Assembly (NCBI RefSeq): GCF_024231755.1
Contig: NZ_JAAEQH010000199.1
Span: 1 to 47,672, forward strand
DNA length: 47,672 bases
Source of the DNA: Neptuniibacter sp.
Lineage (GTDB): Bacteria; Pseudomonadota; Gammaproteobacteria; Pseudomonadales; Balneatricaceae
Direction: 5' to 3'
Part shown: positions 8,947-16,095 of the stretch, piece after piece
How the letters are laid out: each line of letters starts with the position of its first letter
Position numbering within the stretch: the first letter of the stretch is position 1
Notes under the pieces: model-generated
The model's database searches: none
Told to the model about the DNA's origin: nothing
The model's input: the letters and a program-made list of their open reading frames with translations, nothing else
Made by a program: the position numbers and the translations under genes

Positions 8947-10182
8947 ATGCAAAATCATGCTCTAAGAACCCTGATCTCACAGGAAGTTCATGCCCGGCCT
9001 TTTCAGCGTTTATACCCTGATCTTGGACTTATACACATAGCAGCGACTTGTACTGCTGAAGAACAGATAGAGTTGGAGCAGATACTAAGCGGTATTCTCG
9101 TTGATAATGAGATTCCCCTCCCGGAACAACTAACTAGTTTCTTCTATAGCTCTAACGATGATATGGCGTTGCGCTATGAGCCACATAACGAATTTTATAC
9201 TCTCACGCTATATCAGTTTGGGACTATGTCAGTAGAGAAACTGCAGCCGCTTTGGAAGCAATTACCGGGCTCGCTACTCTCTGGTGTTGAGATTCTATTT
9301 GGCACTGAGGAACAGGGTGAACCTGATCTGAAACAATACTTCGGTACCCGACAGGTATCCGGTTCTATGGTGATGGGTAAGGCAGCACGGTTATGGACCG
9401 ATTTTTATCCATCTGGTGAAGATGGCTTTGTCCGGATGCGGGTACAGAACTGTTCGCTGAAATCTTTCCAGGCAGGGCGTCTACTGCAGCGTTTGTGTGA
9501 GATAGAAACCTACCGGCATACCGCTCTATTGGCATTACCTGTAGCCCAGCAAGCGATGCCGCAAGTAACAGAGATGGATCAGCAGCTGGCTGCGGTTACA
9601 CACCGTATTGCTAACAGTAATGATGCTCCTGAGTTACTTCAGGAACTGATGGAACTCGCCGCTCGTGTTGAGGAGCTATCAGCTGAAACTGCAAACCGTT
9701 TCTCAGCTACAGAAGCTTACTTTGCTGTTCTCGATAGACGGATAGAGGAGCTGCGTGAAGACCGAATTGAAGGTCTGCAGACAGTTGAACAGTTTGTAGA
9801 GCGTAGGCTCGATCCAGCGAGAAAGACCTGCCTCTCAGCAAATGAGCGTATAGAAAGGCTTTCCCGGCGGATCACCCGTACCAGTGAGTTGTTACGCTCA
9901 CAGGTCGAGTTATCTATAGAAGAGCAGAACCAGCTGTTGCTGGAGGGGTTGAATGATCGCTCCCGCCGTCAGCTTCGTCTACAAGCTAAGCTAGAAAGCT
10001 TCACGATTATTGTGGTGACTTATTACGCCTTTGATCTGTTAGAGCGCTCTATCCGAAATACGGTTCAGGTTGATGCACTTCAGGATCAGATTCTTATGTG
10101 GATAAGTATGTCGGTACCGCTTATTGCCGGTGCATTATGGTGGTATGTAAGACGATTACTTAAACATTATGGTGAGGAATAA
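8947..10182 (+). CDS. DUF3422 family membrane-anchored protein
   Basis: 411 residues. It opens with the family motif SQEVHARPFQRL, continues as an alpha/beta region with LWTDFYPSGEDGF, and has a long coiled-coil stretch (about residues 205-340) rich in Arg and Glu. Two hydrophobic segments lie near the C-terminus (IIVVTYYAFDLL and ISMSVPLIAGALWWYV). Function is unknown in the family; the C-terminal helices suggest inner-membrane anchoring with a cytoplasmic coiled coil. It is followed at once by the ffs promoter. No defect is seen. Confidence 0.87.
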   Translation: MQNHALRTLISQEVHARPFQRLYPDLGLIHIAATCTAEEQIELEQILSGILVDNEIPLPEQLTSFFYSSNDDMALRYEPHNEFYTLTLYQFGTMSVEKLQPLWKQLPGSLLSGVEILFGTEEQGEPDLKQYFGTRQVSGSMVMGKAARLWTDFYPSGEDGFVRMRVQNCSLKSFQAGRLLQRLCEIETYRHTALLALPVAQQAMPQVTEMDQQLAAVTHRIANSNDAPELLQELMELAARVEELSAETANRFSATEAYFAVLDRRIEELREDRIEGLQTVEQFVERRLDPARKTCLSANERIERLSRRITRTSELLRSQVELSIEEQNQLLLEGLNDRSRRQLRLQAKLESFTIIVVTYYAFDLLERSIRNTVQVDALQDQILMWISMSVPLIAGALWWYVRRLLKHYGEE

Positions 10183-10203
10183 CAGACAGTTACAAGAATG
10201 CAT

Positions 10204-10231
10204 TTGCATCTTGTTACAGCACTGGTATACT
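10204..10231 (+). promoter_or_regulatory. Sigma70-type promoter of ffs
   Basis: TTGCAT (10204-10209) and TATACT (10226-10231) are 16 bp apart, followed by a GC-rich discriminator (TTCGCGCC) of the kind seen at stable-RNA promoters. Transcription would start near 10238 and give a leader of about 45 bases before mature 4.5S RNA. No equivalent sequence precedes the second RNA copy at 21.87 kb. Confidence 0.7.
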
Positions 10232-10271
10232 TCGCGCCTGCCTTGAGCGACCGTTTGAGGCTAGGCTTATC

Positions 10272-10398
10272 AAGCCGCGTAATGGTGCCCCCGCTGGTCC
10301 TTCCGCAATGATAAACCGTGAACCTGGTCAGGCCCGGAAGGGAGCAGCCACAGCGGTGGATTCATGTGCCGGAATGTGGCTGGTGGGGTCATCTCCAA
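10272..10398 (+). repeat. Left 127 bp direct repeat of the ffs-integrated element (attL-like)
   Basis: Base-for-base identical to 21870-21996; identity stops abruptly on both sides (TC before and TG after here, GA before and AT after in the right copy). It contains the whole mature SRP RNA. With the adjacent integrase, this marks the left end of a site-specific integration. Confidence 0.88.
10284..10397 (+). ncRNA. ffs: SRP 4.5S RNA (promoter-bearing copy)
   Basis: Recognised by the conserved domain IV core, GGTCAGGCCCGGAAGGGAGCA, in two parts: GGTCAGG with the GGAA tetraloop side, and the AGCAGCC asymmetric loop that binds the Ffh M domain. The outer parts resemble gammaproteobacterial 4.5S RNA (CCCCCGCTGG...CTGGTGGGGTC). 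The product forms the signal recognition particle with Ffh and targets nascent membrane proteins to FtsY/SecYEG. Exact mature ends are estimated. It has its own promoter, so it is probably the expressed copy. The sequence right of it belongs to the integrated element. Confidence 0.93.
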
Positions 10399-10448
10399 TG
10401 CCTTGTTTTATAACGGTTTTCTCCTAATTCTTGCTCTGCTGGCGCCAA

Positions 10449-10470
10449 GTGCGGCACAAAGTGAGACACA
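10449..10470 (+). repeat. Left arm-type integrase sites
   Basis: Two direct copies of GTGMGRCACA (GTGCGGCACA at 10449-10458 and GTGAGACACA at 10461-10470) are spaced 12 bp start to start. The same pair with the same spacing recurs at 21768-21789 near the right end. Tyrosine integrases use such flanking direct repeats as arm sites. The second copy overlaps the integrase start codon, so integrase binding could repress its own translation start region. Confidence 0.6.
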
Positions 10471-11774
10471 TGGTTTATTCCCGATCCTCTGCGTATCTTG
10501 AACAGTCCCGACACGGTGTATTCTATTTCCGTATTCGTATACCCATTGAGCTGACCCCTTCGTTCTCCCAATCTCAAATCAGACGTTCACTGAAGACCAA
10601 ATGTCGGAGAGAAGCAGTCCAGAGATGTTCAGTGGTTCTTGAGCAAGTATGTTCAATCTTCGATTTGGTTAGAGAAGGTAAATGTGCAGACCTGTCTGAA
10701 CTGACGTGGAAGAAACCCAAGCTAGTTCGTAGTGCTCCTGAAGCTCCTACAAAGTCTCCAGTATCCCCTAAAATAGGGCCGAAGTTATCAGTCGTTCTTA
10801 ACGAGTATCTGCATGAGCAACGTAGGGAGGGAGTAGGGATAGGTACGGTTAATGGTAAAAAGGCGGTTGCGAACCTATTCATTCGTGTAGTTGGCGATAA
10901 ACCTATCGATCAGATTACTCGTGAGGATGCTCGTAAGTTCAAGACAATCGCATTGCAACTTCCTCCACGAATTGGGCAAATGCCTGAGCAGCCTCTTGAT
11001 AAGGTAATTAGTGAAGCTACTGAGACAATCAGTACAACTACCTTTAACAACTATGTTAAGAACCTTACTACGATCTTCACTTATGCAATTAGGGAGGGGT
11101 ATTGTAGTCGGAATCCTGCAGAAGGGCTGAAGGTAAAACAACGTGTTAAGGCTAGTGAATTCCGTAGTCGTTTTTCTGAAAATGATCTAACGCATCTGTT
11201 TCAGTGTTTAAGGTTTGAGCCATATCAGGACACCAAACCTTACCGTAAATGGCTTCCATTACTTGGTTTGTTCACTGGTGCTCGGCTGAATGAGTTATGT
11301 CAGTTGTATCTGGATGAGGTGATTAATATTGATGGTATTGATTGTTTGCACATCCAAGCTGAACATCCTGACCAACGTCTGAAGAACCAAACGTCCGAAC
11401 GTTTGATACCGCTACATCCAAGGCTGAAAGAATTGGGTTTCCTTGAATTTGTTCAATCTCAGCGTACCTTAGGTCGAGTACGTCTGTTCTCAGAATTACG
11501 TTTCCATAAACAGCATCGCTACACACACGCTCCGTCACGTTGGTTTGCTAATGTCAGGGCTAAGGCTGGTTTTAACAACAGCGGAGAGAAGAAGGATTTC
11601 CATAGTTTTCGGCATACAGTCGCGGATCATCTAAAACAGCTTGGAGTAACTGAGGGGCTAATCGCTGGATTGTTGGGGCATAAGGCTGGTGGAATTACTT
11701 ATAGTAGGTACGGGAAAGAGTACTCTCCTGAGAAGATTTTACCTGTTGTCGAGTTATTGGACTTCAGGGTCTAG
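10470..11774 (+). CDS. int: Tyrosine recombinase / site-specific integrase
   Basis: About 434 residues from the ATG at 10470 (an in-frame TTG lies at 10431). The N-terminus (YLEQSRHGVFYFRIRIPIEL) is a DUF6538-like arm-binding domain; a SAM-like core-binding domain follows (LNEYLHEQRREGVG to the EGYCSRNPAEGL region). The catalytic domain shows FTGARLNE (Arg near 272), FHSFRHT (His-x-x-Arg near 378-382) and GHKAGGITYSRYG (Tyr near 414), so all key residues are present. It lies 71 bp inside the left ffs repeat and should catalyse integration and excision there. Arm-type repeats overlap its start. It appears intact. Confidence 0.93.
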   Translation: MVYSRSSAYLEQSRHGVFYFRIRIPIELTPSFSQSQIRRSLKTKCRREAVQRCSVVLEQVCSIFDLVREGKCADLSELTWKKPKLVRSAPEAPTKSPVSPKIGPKLSVVLNEYLHEQRREGVGIGTVNGKKAVANLFIRVVGDKPIDQITREDARKFKTIALQLPPRIGQMPEQPLDKVISEATETISTTTFNNYVKNLTTIFTYAIREGYCSRNPAEGLKVKQRVKASEFRSRFSENDLTHLFQCLRFEPYQDTKPYRKWLPLLGLFTGARLNELCQLYLDEVINIDGIDCLHIQAEHPDQRLKNQTSERLIPLHPRLKELGFLEFVQSQRTLGRVRLFSELRFHKQHRYTHAPSRWFANVRAKAGFNNSGEKKDFHSFRHTVADHLKQLGVTEGLIAGLLGHKAGGITYSRYGKEYSPEKILPVVELLDFRV

Positions 11775-12146
11775 ATTAGCTACAAAGATGTCTGAACTCT
11801 CAGGGTATCGGCTTCATGGTTGAGCAAGGGGAGGAAGTTATGTCTAACAACTTGCTCTGCCATCACCAATTATTTTTCTACAATCAGATTCCCCCATCCA
11901 CTACCAAATAATCTGCGAAATAGACTAAAACGCCCCGGAATATGGCCTCTAGCATCATATTTCTACCTAAATAGACAGAATCTTCTCTTCCTGAAACAAG
12001 ACTTAAACAACTGGTTAATTAATGTACAATTATGTGGTAATGGTGGTCTATTTCATGATTTCCTACAACAACCATTTGACAATATCAATAGTTATGTGAT
12101 GTAATCGCCCCACTAAATCAATTGCGGAAGTAAATATGGCATAAAT
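11775..12146. other. Non-coding leader segment after integrase
   Basis: No convincing gene. A short open frame at 11839 (23 codons) has a strong GGGGAGG ribosome site and could be a tiny peptide gene. A 94-codon frame beginning with TTG at 11820 lacks a ribosome site and family features. No excisionase-like gene was recognised here. Confidence 0.4.
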
Positions 12147-12231
12147 CTCAATTCAGAAAACCACTGCCCGGTAACCACGTGTGGGCAAACTTATACATTG
12201 AATTGAGAGAGGCATTAGCCTCTTTTATTTT
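12147..12231 (+). ncRNA. Structured RNA 1 with intrinsic terminator
   Basis: CTCAATTC (12147-12154) pairs with GAATTGAG (12200-12207), enclosing TGCCC (12165-12169) with GGGCA (12183-12187). A compact terminator follows at once: AGAGGC, loop ATTA, GCCTCT, then TTTATTTT (12208-12231). A 5' closing stem next to a terminator is typical of small regulatory RNAs. No promoter was identified with confidence, and no Rfam family is recognised. Confidence 0.5.
12208..12231 (+). terminator. Intrinsic terminator of structured RNA 1
   Basis: Arms AGAGGC/GCCTCT with an ATTA loop, followed by a T-rich tract. It would stop transcripts reading out of the integrase region before they reach the helicase gene. 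Confidence 0.75.
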
Positions 12232-12254
12232 GCCTGTAGTAAACAGAATTACCA

Positions 12255-12412
12255 GAGCAGGGTCCCAGCAAGACCTGCTCACTTAAACTAGGAAAAGCCT
12301 ATAACACGAAAACTTGTATACAGCTCAGCTGTCACTCCCACAACTGGAGGTCCACCCTGTGGATTCGTATGCAAGTTTGAAGCGTCAGCAGGTAATCCTA
12401 CTGGCGTTTTTC
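12255..12412 (+). ncRNA. Attenuator-like leader RNA upstream of the helicase gene
   Basis: Four segments compete. GAGCAGG (12255-12261, segment 1) pairs with CCTGCTC (12274-12280, segment 2). ACCTGCT (12273-12279) is also an exact complement of AGCAGGT (12387-12393, segment 3). Segment 3 forms the 5' arm of a terminator with CCTACTGGCGT (12397-12407, segment 4) followed by TTTTT. Between them a 12 bp stem, AAACTTGTATAC (12310-12321) with GTATGCAAGTTT (12367-12378), closes an inner CCACA/TGTGG hairpin. The logic resembles transcription attenuation or the P4/C4-type antisense immunity RNAs that stop transcription before replication genes. Confidence 0.5.
12382..12412 (+). terminator. Intrinsic terminator before the helicase gene
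   Basis: Arms GCGTCAGCAGG and CCTACTGGCGT close a TAAT loop with one mismatch and are followed by TTTTT. It lies about 190 bp before the helicase start, so it would block read-through unless an alternative fold forms. Confidence 0.7.
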
Positions 12413-12539
12413 GTTGTATGGGGCTTTGAAACAGACAGGAGGTGAAGACGAACAATAAACGGCAAGATAAATCGAGATCTCAGCGAATGGGATCATGAAA
12501 ACTGAAACTACGAAAAGAAACTATCAAAGGTGAACGGAT

Positions 12540-12686
12540 ATGAATACATATCAAGAAAATTCAGCCCATAAGGGAAAAATTATTAAAATAGGAGACTTAA
12601 AATATGAGTCAGAATTTACAAAATACATTGACTATCAACACTTGCTCAGCTGCAGCAGGTATGGGGAAAACTACGGCTGCGATTAA
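12540..12686 (+). CDS. Possible 48-residue leader/overlapping small ORF
   Basis: ATG at 12540, with AAAGG about 11 bases upstream; 48 codons that end 83 bases inside the helicase gene in another frame. It reads MNTYQENSAHKGKIIKIGDL and onward, hydrophilic, without a recognised domain. A 12-codon frame (12495-12533) ends just before it. The stacked short frames behind the AGGAGGTGA at 12438-12446 suggest translational coupling into the helicase, but coding is not proven. Confidence 0.25.
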   Translation: MNTYQENSAHKGKIIKIGDLKYESEFTKYIDYQHLLSCSRYGENYGCD

Positions 12687-14244
12687 CCACGTACTTGGTC
12701 AGATTGAGAAAGGCCAACGATTTATTATTGCGGCACCTTCTATCGCTCTATGCGATCAGATCTACAAGGACTGTGTCAAAGCAAAATATGGCCTGACAGA
12801 TGAAGATCTAAAGCGCCGTCAGACAGCTCCATCCAACGACATCGTCGTAATTCATAGCAACAACAGCACGAATGTAGCTATGACCTTGTCAATGGCACTC
12901 CAACGCCAAACAAGCATTATCATTATTACTCACAGCAACCTGTTGAGCTTCAATAATCCTAAAGCCTTTACAGGATACAGCTGCATCATCGATGAGTTAC
13001 CTAAACTCTATATTGCAGGTTCCGTCAAGGTGATTGCTGCTAATCACGGCTCTATCTCTCAGTGGTTAATCCCCGGATCAAAAGCACCATGGTATAAACT
13101 TGATATCTCTCAGAAGGCTCAGGTAGAGGCTATTGTTGCCACAGGTGCTACCAACTTATACAGCCAATCTGCGATAGATTTGCTGCAAGCAGCGCTGAAT
13201 AGTAGTGAAGTGCACATGAAACAGGTAGGTAATGATTATTACTACTCCTTCCTCGATCTGATGGACTTCAATAAGCAGATGGGAAGCTTTAACCAGATTC
13301 ATATTCTAGGTGCCAACTTTAAGGGAACTCTCCCGTATGAGTTATTAGAACATTACTATGGGGCGACTTTCTGTACGTCAGTGATAGCTCCTCATCGGAG
13401 TAGTTACAACAATCCAAGACGGGTGACGATTTACCCTCTGTTACTTAACGTTGATGTGAGTCGCTCTCTGCTGGATACCTCCTACATTGGCTCTCAGAAC
13501 AGAAGCAACACGTGGACCATTAACGATGAGCTGATGGAGATTTCTGCCCAGATCTATAGAGATAAGAGCCAACAGTACGCCTGCTACACGCAGAACAAAG
13601 GTAGGAATCAGTCCTTTGGTCATAAACTCAATGGGCTAGGTATACCAAATGAGTTCATTCAGTATGAGCCACACGGCTTGAACAAGTACATGACGGAAAC
13701 CTACTTCGCTGCATTGTTCAGTTTCAACCCTCAACCTTACGATAGGTGGTTACTGAATGAGCTGGAAAATGATCTTGGCCTCCAGAAAGATCATCTGGTG
13801 AAGGCCCATACAACGTCATATTACTGCGAAGCTGTATTCCAGTTCGTAACCAGATCGAACATCAGGGACCACAACAGCAGTAAAGATGTACATATCGTGG
13901 TGCCTGATATGCGAGCTTGTAATTACATGGCTAATGGCTGGTTACAGGGTTGTAATGTAGATACTAGCTATGCCTTGCCTATGCCTGCTCCTAACAAAGG
14001 AGGTAGACCAGCTGGTTTCCCTAAAACGTACAACTTAACTGGGGCAGCTAGAAAGGCATTCTATACAGTGTTTCTACCTGACTTTAGGAACAAGTTTGGG
14101 AGAGGTCCTGACATCAATAACAAACATGATGTAAAAGCTTACAAAACTTGGGTGAGATCTTTAAATGCTCCTCAGGCAGGAAGTCTTACCAATGGTTCAC
14201 AACTGAGCAGTCCCAGTAAGGCATCCTCGCAGGGAACACCCTAA
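12604..14244 (+). CDS. SF2-like helicase/ATPase of the mobile element
   Basis: 546 residues that I cannot assign to a named family. SAAAGMGKTTAA (residues about 15-26) is a Walker A loop, FIIAAPSIALCDQIY resembles helicase motif Ia, CIIDELPKL (near 130) is a DExx Walker B, and FQFVTRSNIRDH (near 415) resembles the motif VI Q-x-x-x-R-x-x-R finger; together they fit an SF2-type nucleic-acid motor. Near residue 465 KGGRPAGFPK looks like an AT hook. A replication or mobilisation role is inferred from position in the element and from the controlled leader. AGGAG precedes the ATG. A 640 bp structured non-coding region follows. Confidence 0.6.
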   Translation: MSQNLQNTLTINTCSAAAGMGKTTAAINHVLGQIEKGQRFIIAAPSIALCDQIYKDCVKAKYGLTDEDLKRRQTAPSNDIVVIHSNNSTNVAMTLSMALQRQTSIIIITHSNLLSFNNPKAFTGYSCIIDELPKLYIAGSVKVIAANHGSISQWLIPGSKAPWYKLDISQKAQVEAIVATGATNLYSQSAIDLLQAALNSSEVHMKQVGNDYYYSFLDLMDFNKQMGSFNQIHILGANFKGTLPYELLEHYYGATFCTSVIAPHRSSYNNPRRVTIYPLLLNVDVSRSLLDTSYIGSQNRSNTWTINDELMEISAQIYRDKSQQYACYTQNKGRNQSFGHKLNGLGIPNEFIQYEPHGLNKYMTETYFAALFSFNPQPYDRWLLNELENDLGLQKDHLVKAHTTSYYCEAVFQFVTRSNIRDHNSSKDVHIVVPDMRACNYMANGWLQGCNVDTSYALPMPAPNKGGRPAGFPKTYNLTGAARKAFYTVFLPDFRNKFGRGPDINNKHDVKAYKTWVRSLNAPQAGSLTNGSQLSSPSKASSQGTP

Positions 14245-14887
14245 AGGATAACTTCACAGATCGGGAGCTTCGGCTCCCTCTGATACCAATGGAGGACTAG
14301 GGGGAACAAAACCCTTAATAAGACTATATAAGGGTAAAATTCCCAGAGAGAAAGTTAACAATAATAAATACCAGAAATAACACTCTCCTTTTGAGTATCT
14401 GATTACAGCGACCATATTTAGATTGACCAATATGGAACTAACTAATCAGATCTTCTCTCAGGGGGGAAGGTTTTACAAATACATACATGTTAAAAACCAA
14501 TCCCATTGTGAGTATTCTGAAAAGTTACCAGAATTGATGTCCGCTTAAGCGTTTCATATTGGTAGCTTCTGAATTGCTTGATCTGTATTGCCATTCTTAC
14601 AAAAGATACAGGATTAGTGTGGTGTATTTATTTACCATCTTCTACACCTTTCTCACAAGGGCATCTGATGTAAGTGGATCTGTAAGGCTATCCCTATGAA
14701 AGGGTATCTCCAGATAGATATCAGCTTAATAGTTGCAGACATCAGATAACCATGACTGACAGTCAACAATAGTTACATAGTGTTATCCATGTCTGATATC
14801 CCCACTGGGATTATGATTTTAGTATGTTGTGTTTGTTCACATGCCCTGAAGGAATACTGGATGTGAGAAGTCTTTAAGGCTCCACTT
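14245..14887. other. Hairpin-rich non-coding region (possible origin or ncRNAs)
   Basis: No gene was seen. Hairpins include GGGAGC-TTCG-GCTCCC (14263-14278, likely the helicase 3' end, without a U tract); ACCCTTA/TAAGGGT (14311-14335); a nested pair ATCTGATT/AATCAGAT (14397-14451) enclosing CCATATT/AATATGG; and a 60-base fold, CAGACAT/ATGTCTG (14736-14795) with inner GATAAC/GTTATC and GACTgacAGTC. Their density in AT-rich DNA next to a helicase gene suggests a replication origin, a transfer origin or structured RNAs. Confidence 0.45.
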
Positions 14888-15130
14888 ATGACAGTAGCAC
14901 TTCAGACTGATCCTGCTTACAGAACATCTGACATAAGAAGACTAAGCAAACGAGTTATTAGTGTAAAAAACAATAACTATTATCTTGCTCTCCTCAATGC
15001 GGCTCAGGAAATAGATGTTCTTACCTGTGTCATACCGCATTCAGAACCATCCCCACCACTGTTAGTAGTGTTCTCTGACAGAGGCATCTTCCTTCACCAG
15101 AAGGGTCTATTTTGGGTACACATATATTAG
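14888..15130 (+). CDS. Small hypothetical protein of the element
   Basis: 80 codons from the ATG at 14888. TTTAAGG lies about 9 bases upstream as a weak ribosome site. The product has a basic N-terminal half (YRTSDIRRLSKRVISVKN) and a hydrophobic C-terminal half (PPLLVVFSDRGIFLHQKGLFW) without a recognised domain or signal peptide. It lies between the structured region and the serine recombinase. It may be a real small accessory gene or a chance frame; composition gives no strong support. Confidence 0.35.
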   Translation: MTVALQTDPAYRTSDIRRLSKRVISVKNNNYYLALLNAAQEIDVLTCVIPHSEPSPPLLVVFSDRGIFLHQKGLFWVHIY

Positions 15131-15169
15131 ACTGATCAAGTTAACCATGTTATGCTGACTTAAAAATTG

Positions 15170-15218
15170 ATAGACCATATATAATGGACTTTAATATATA
15201 GACTATTGTTAATAGACC
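15170..15218 (+). repeat. Three ATAGAC direct repeats before the serine recombinase
   Basis: ATAGACC at 15170 and 15212 and ATAGACT at 15198, spaced 28 and 14 bp, lie in AT-rich DNA right before the recombinase gene. A TATAAT hexamer (15180-15185) with a weak CTGACT at -35 lies inside. The region could be both the promoter and a recombinase or autoregulatory binding site. Confidence 0.35.
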
Positions 15219-15232
15219 CAGAGGGATCGATC

Positions 15233-15877
15233 ATGTTTATCAGGGCATATCTGAGAGCTTCTACAGAAGAACAAGATGCTACCCGTGCTAAGCAACAGTT
15301 AGATGAGTTCGCATCTTCTAAGGGACATAAGATAGCGTCCTACTATTATGAGAATGAGTCTGGTGCTTCTTTAGATAGGCCAGAGTTGATGAGACTGATT
15401 GAGGAAGCTCATCCGAATGACATTCTGTTAGCGGAGCAAGTTGATAGAATCTGTAGACTGTCCAATTCAGACTGGGAAACACTGAAACAACGGATTAAAG
15501 AGAAGGAGCTACTAATTGTTTCACTTGACCTTCCAACGAGTCATACAGTGTTCGAGAAAGATTATTCTGACCCCACTACTGCTTCTATCATGAAAGCAGT
15601 TAACAATATGATGCTTGATATACTCGCTGCTGTAGCTAGGAAGGATTATCTAGATAGAAGACGTAGGCAGGCTCAAGGGATAGCAAAGGCTCGTGATGCA
15701 GGTAAGTACCGTGGGAGAAGAGATGACACAAAGAAACAGGAAAGAATAGCAAAACTACTAGCAATTAAGACTCCGTATAAAGAAATCATGGAAACTGTGG
15801 GCTGTTCTCGTGGATTGGTAGCCAAGGTGAGTAAACAGATGAAAGATGCAGAAGCTTTAGCTCAGGGGTCACGTTAA
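15233..15877 (+). CDS. Serine recombinase (resolvase/invertase family)
   Basis: About 214 residues. The N-terminal catalytic domain is clear: IRAYLRASTEEQD holds the nucleophile serine (residue 10), followed by ENESGASLDRPELMRL and the EQVDRICRLS helix. The C-terminus (KLLAIKTPYKEIMETVGCSRGLVAKVSKQ) is a helix-turn-helix. The length fits small resolvases, not the large serine integrases. The start at 15233 has GAGGGA 6 bases upstream. It could resolve element multimers, consistent with a replicating element; I found no inverted repeats flanking the neighbouring large gene to support inversion. Confidence 0.85.
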   Translation: MFIRAYLRASTEEQDATRAKQQLDEFASSKGHKIASYYYENESGASLDRPELMRLIEEAHPNDILLAEQVDRICRLSNSDWETLKQRIKEKELLIVSLDLPTSHTVFEKDYSDPTTASIMKAVNNMMLDILAAVARKDYLDRRRRQAQGIAKARDAGKYRGRRDDTKKQERIAKLLAIKTPYKEIMETVGCSRGLVAKVSKQMKDAEALAQGSR

Positions 15878-16025
15878 CTACGCTGCTACTGCCGGTGCAA
15901 ACACTACTTCCTATAGAGTTGAGGGCCATACTGAGATATTTTTATTCATAAAACCTATTATTAAAGGTATGTATTACTTGTTTTATATCAGTGGCTGAGC
16001 ACAAAACTACAGTCGAGTTGTGGTA

Positions 16026-16063
16026 CTAGGTATCCAACTCCGTGGATTCAATTGAATACCTAG
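16026..16063. repeat. Inverted repeat downstream of the large protein gene
   Basis: CTAGGTAT (16026-16033) and ATACCTAG (16056-16063) form an 8 bp stem around a 22-base loop that itself contains the palindrome ATTCAATTGAAT. It lies 33 bp beyond the minus-strand stop codon at 16096, where a transcript end is expected, but it lacks a clear U tract. Confidence 0.35.
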
Positions 16064-16095
16064 CTGATATTGATCATATAGAGTGAGTTATTTAG

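Noticed and set aside
11820..12104. 94-codon frame after the integrase
   Set aside because: TTG start without a ribosome site, no recognisable domain, and cysteine/proline/asparagine content typical of chance frames in AT-rich non-coding DNA.
12147..12412. Retron-type msr/msd RNA
   Set aside because: The structured RNAs near an ATPase gene invited this idea, but no reverse transcriptase motif (such as YADD) is present in the element.
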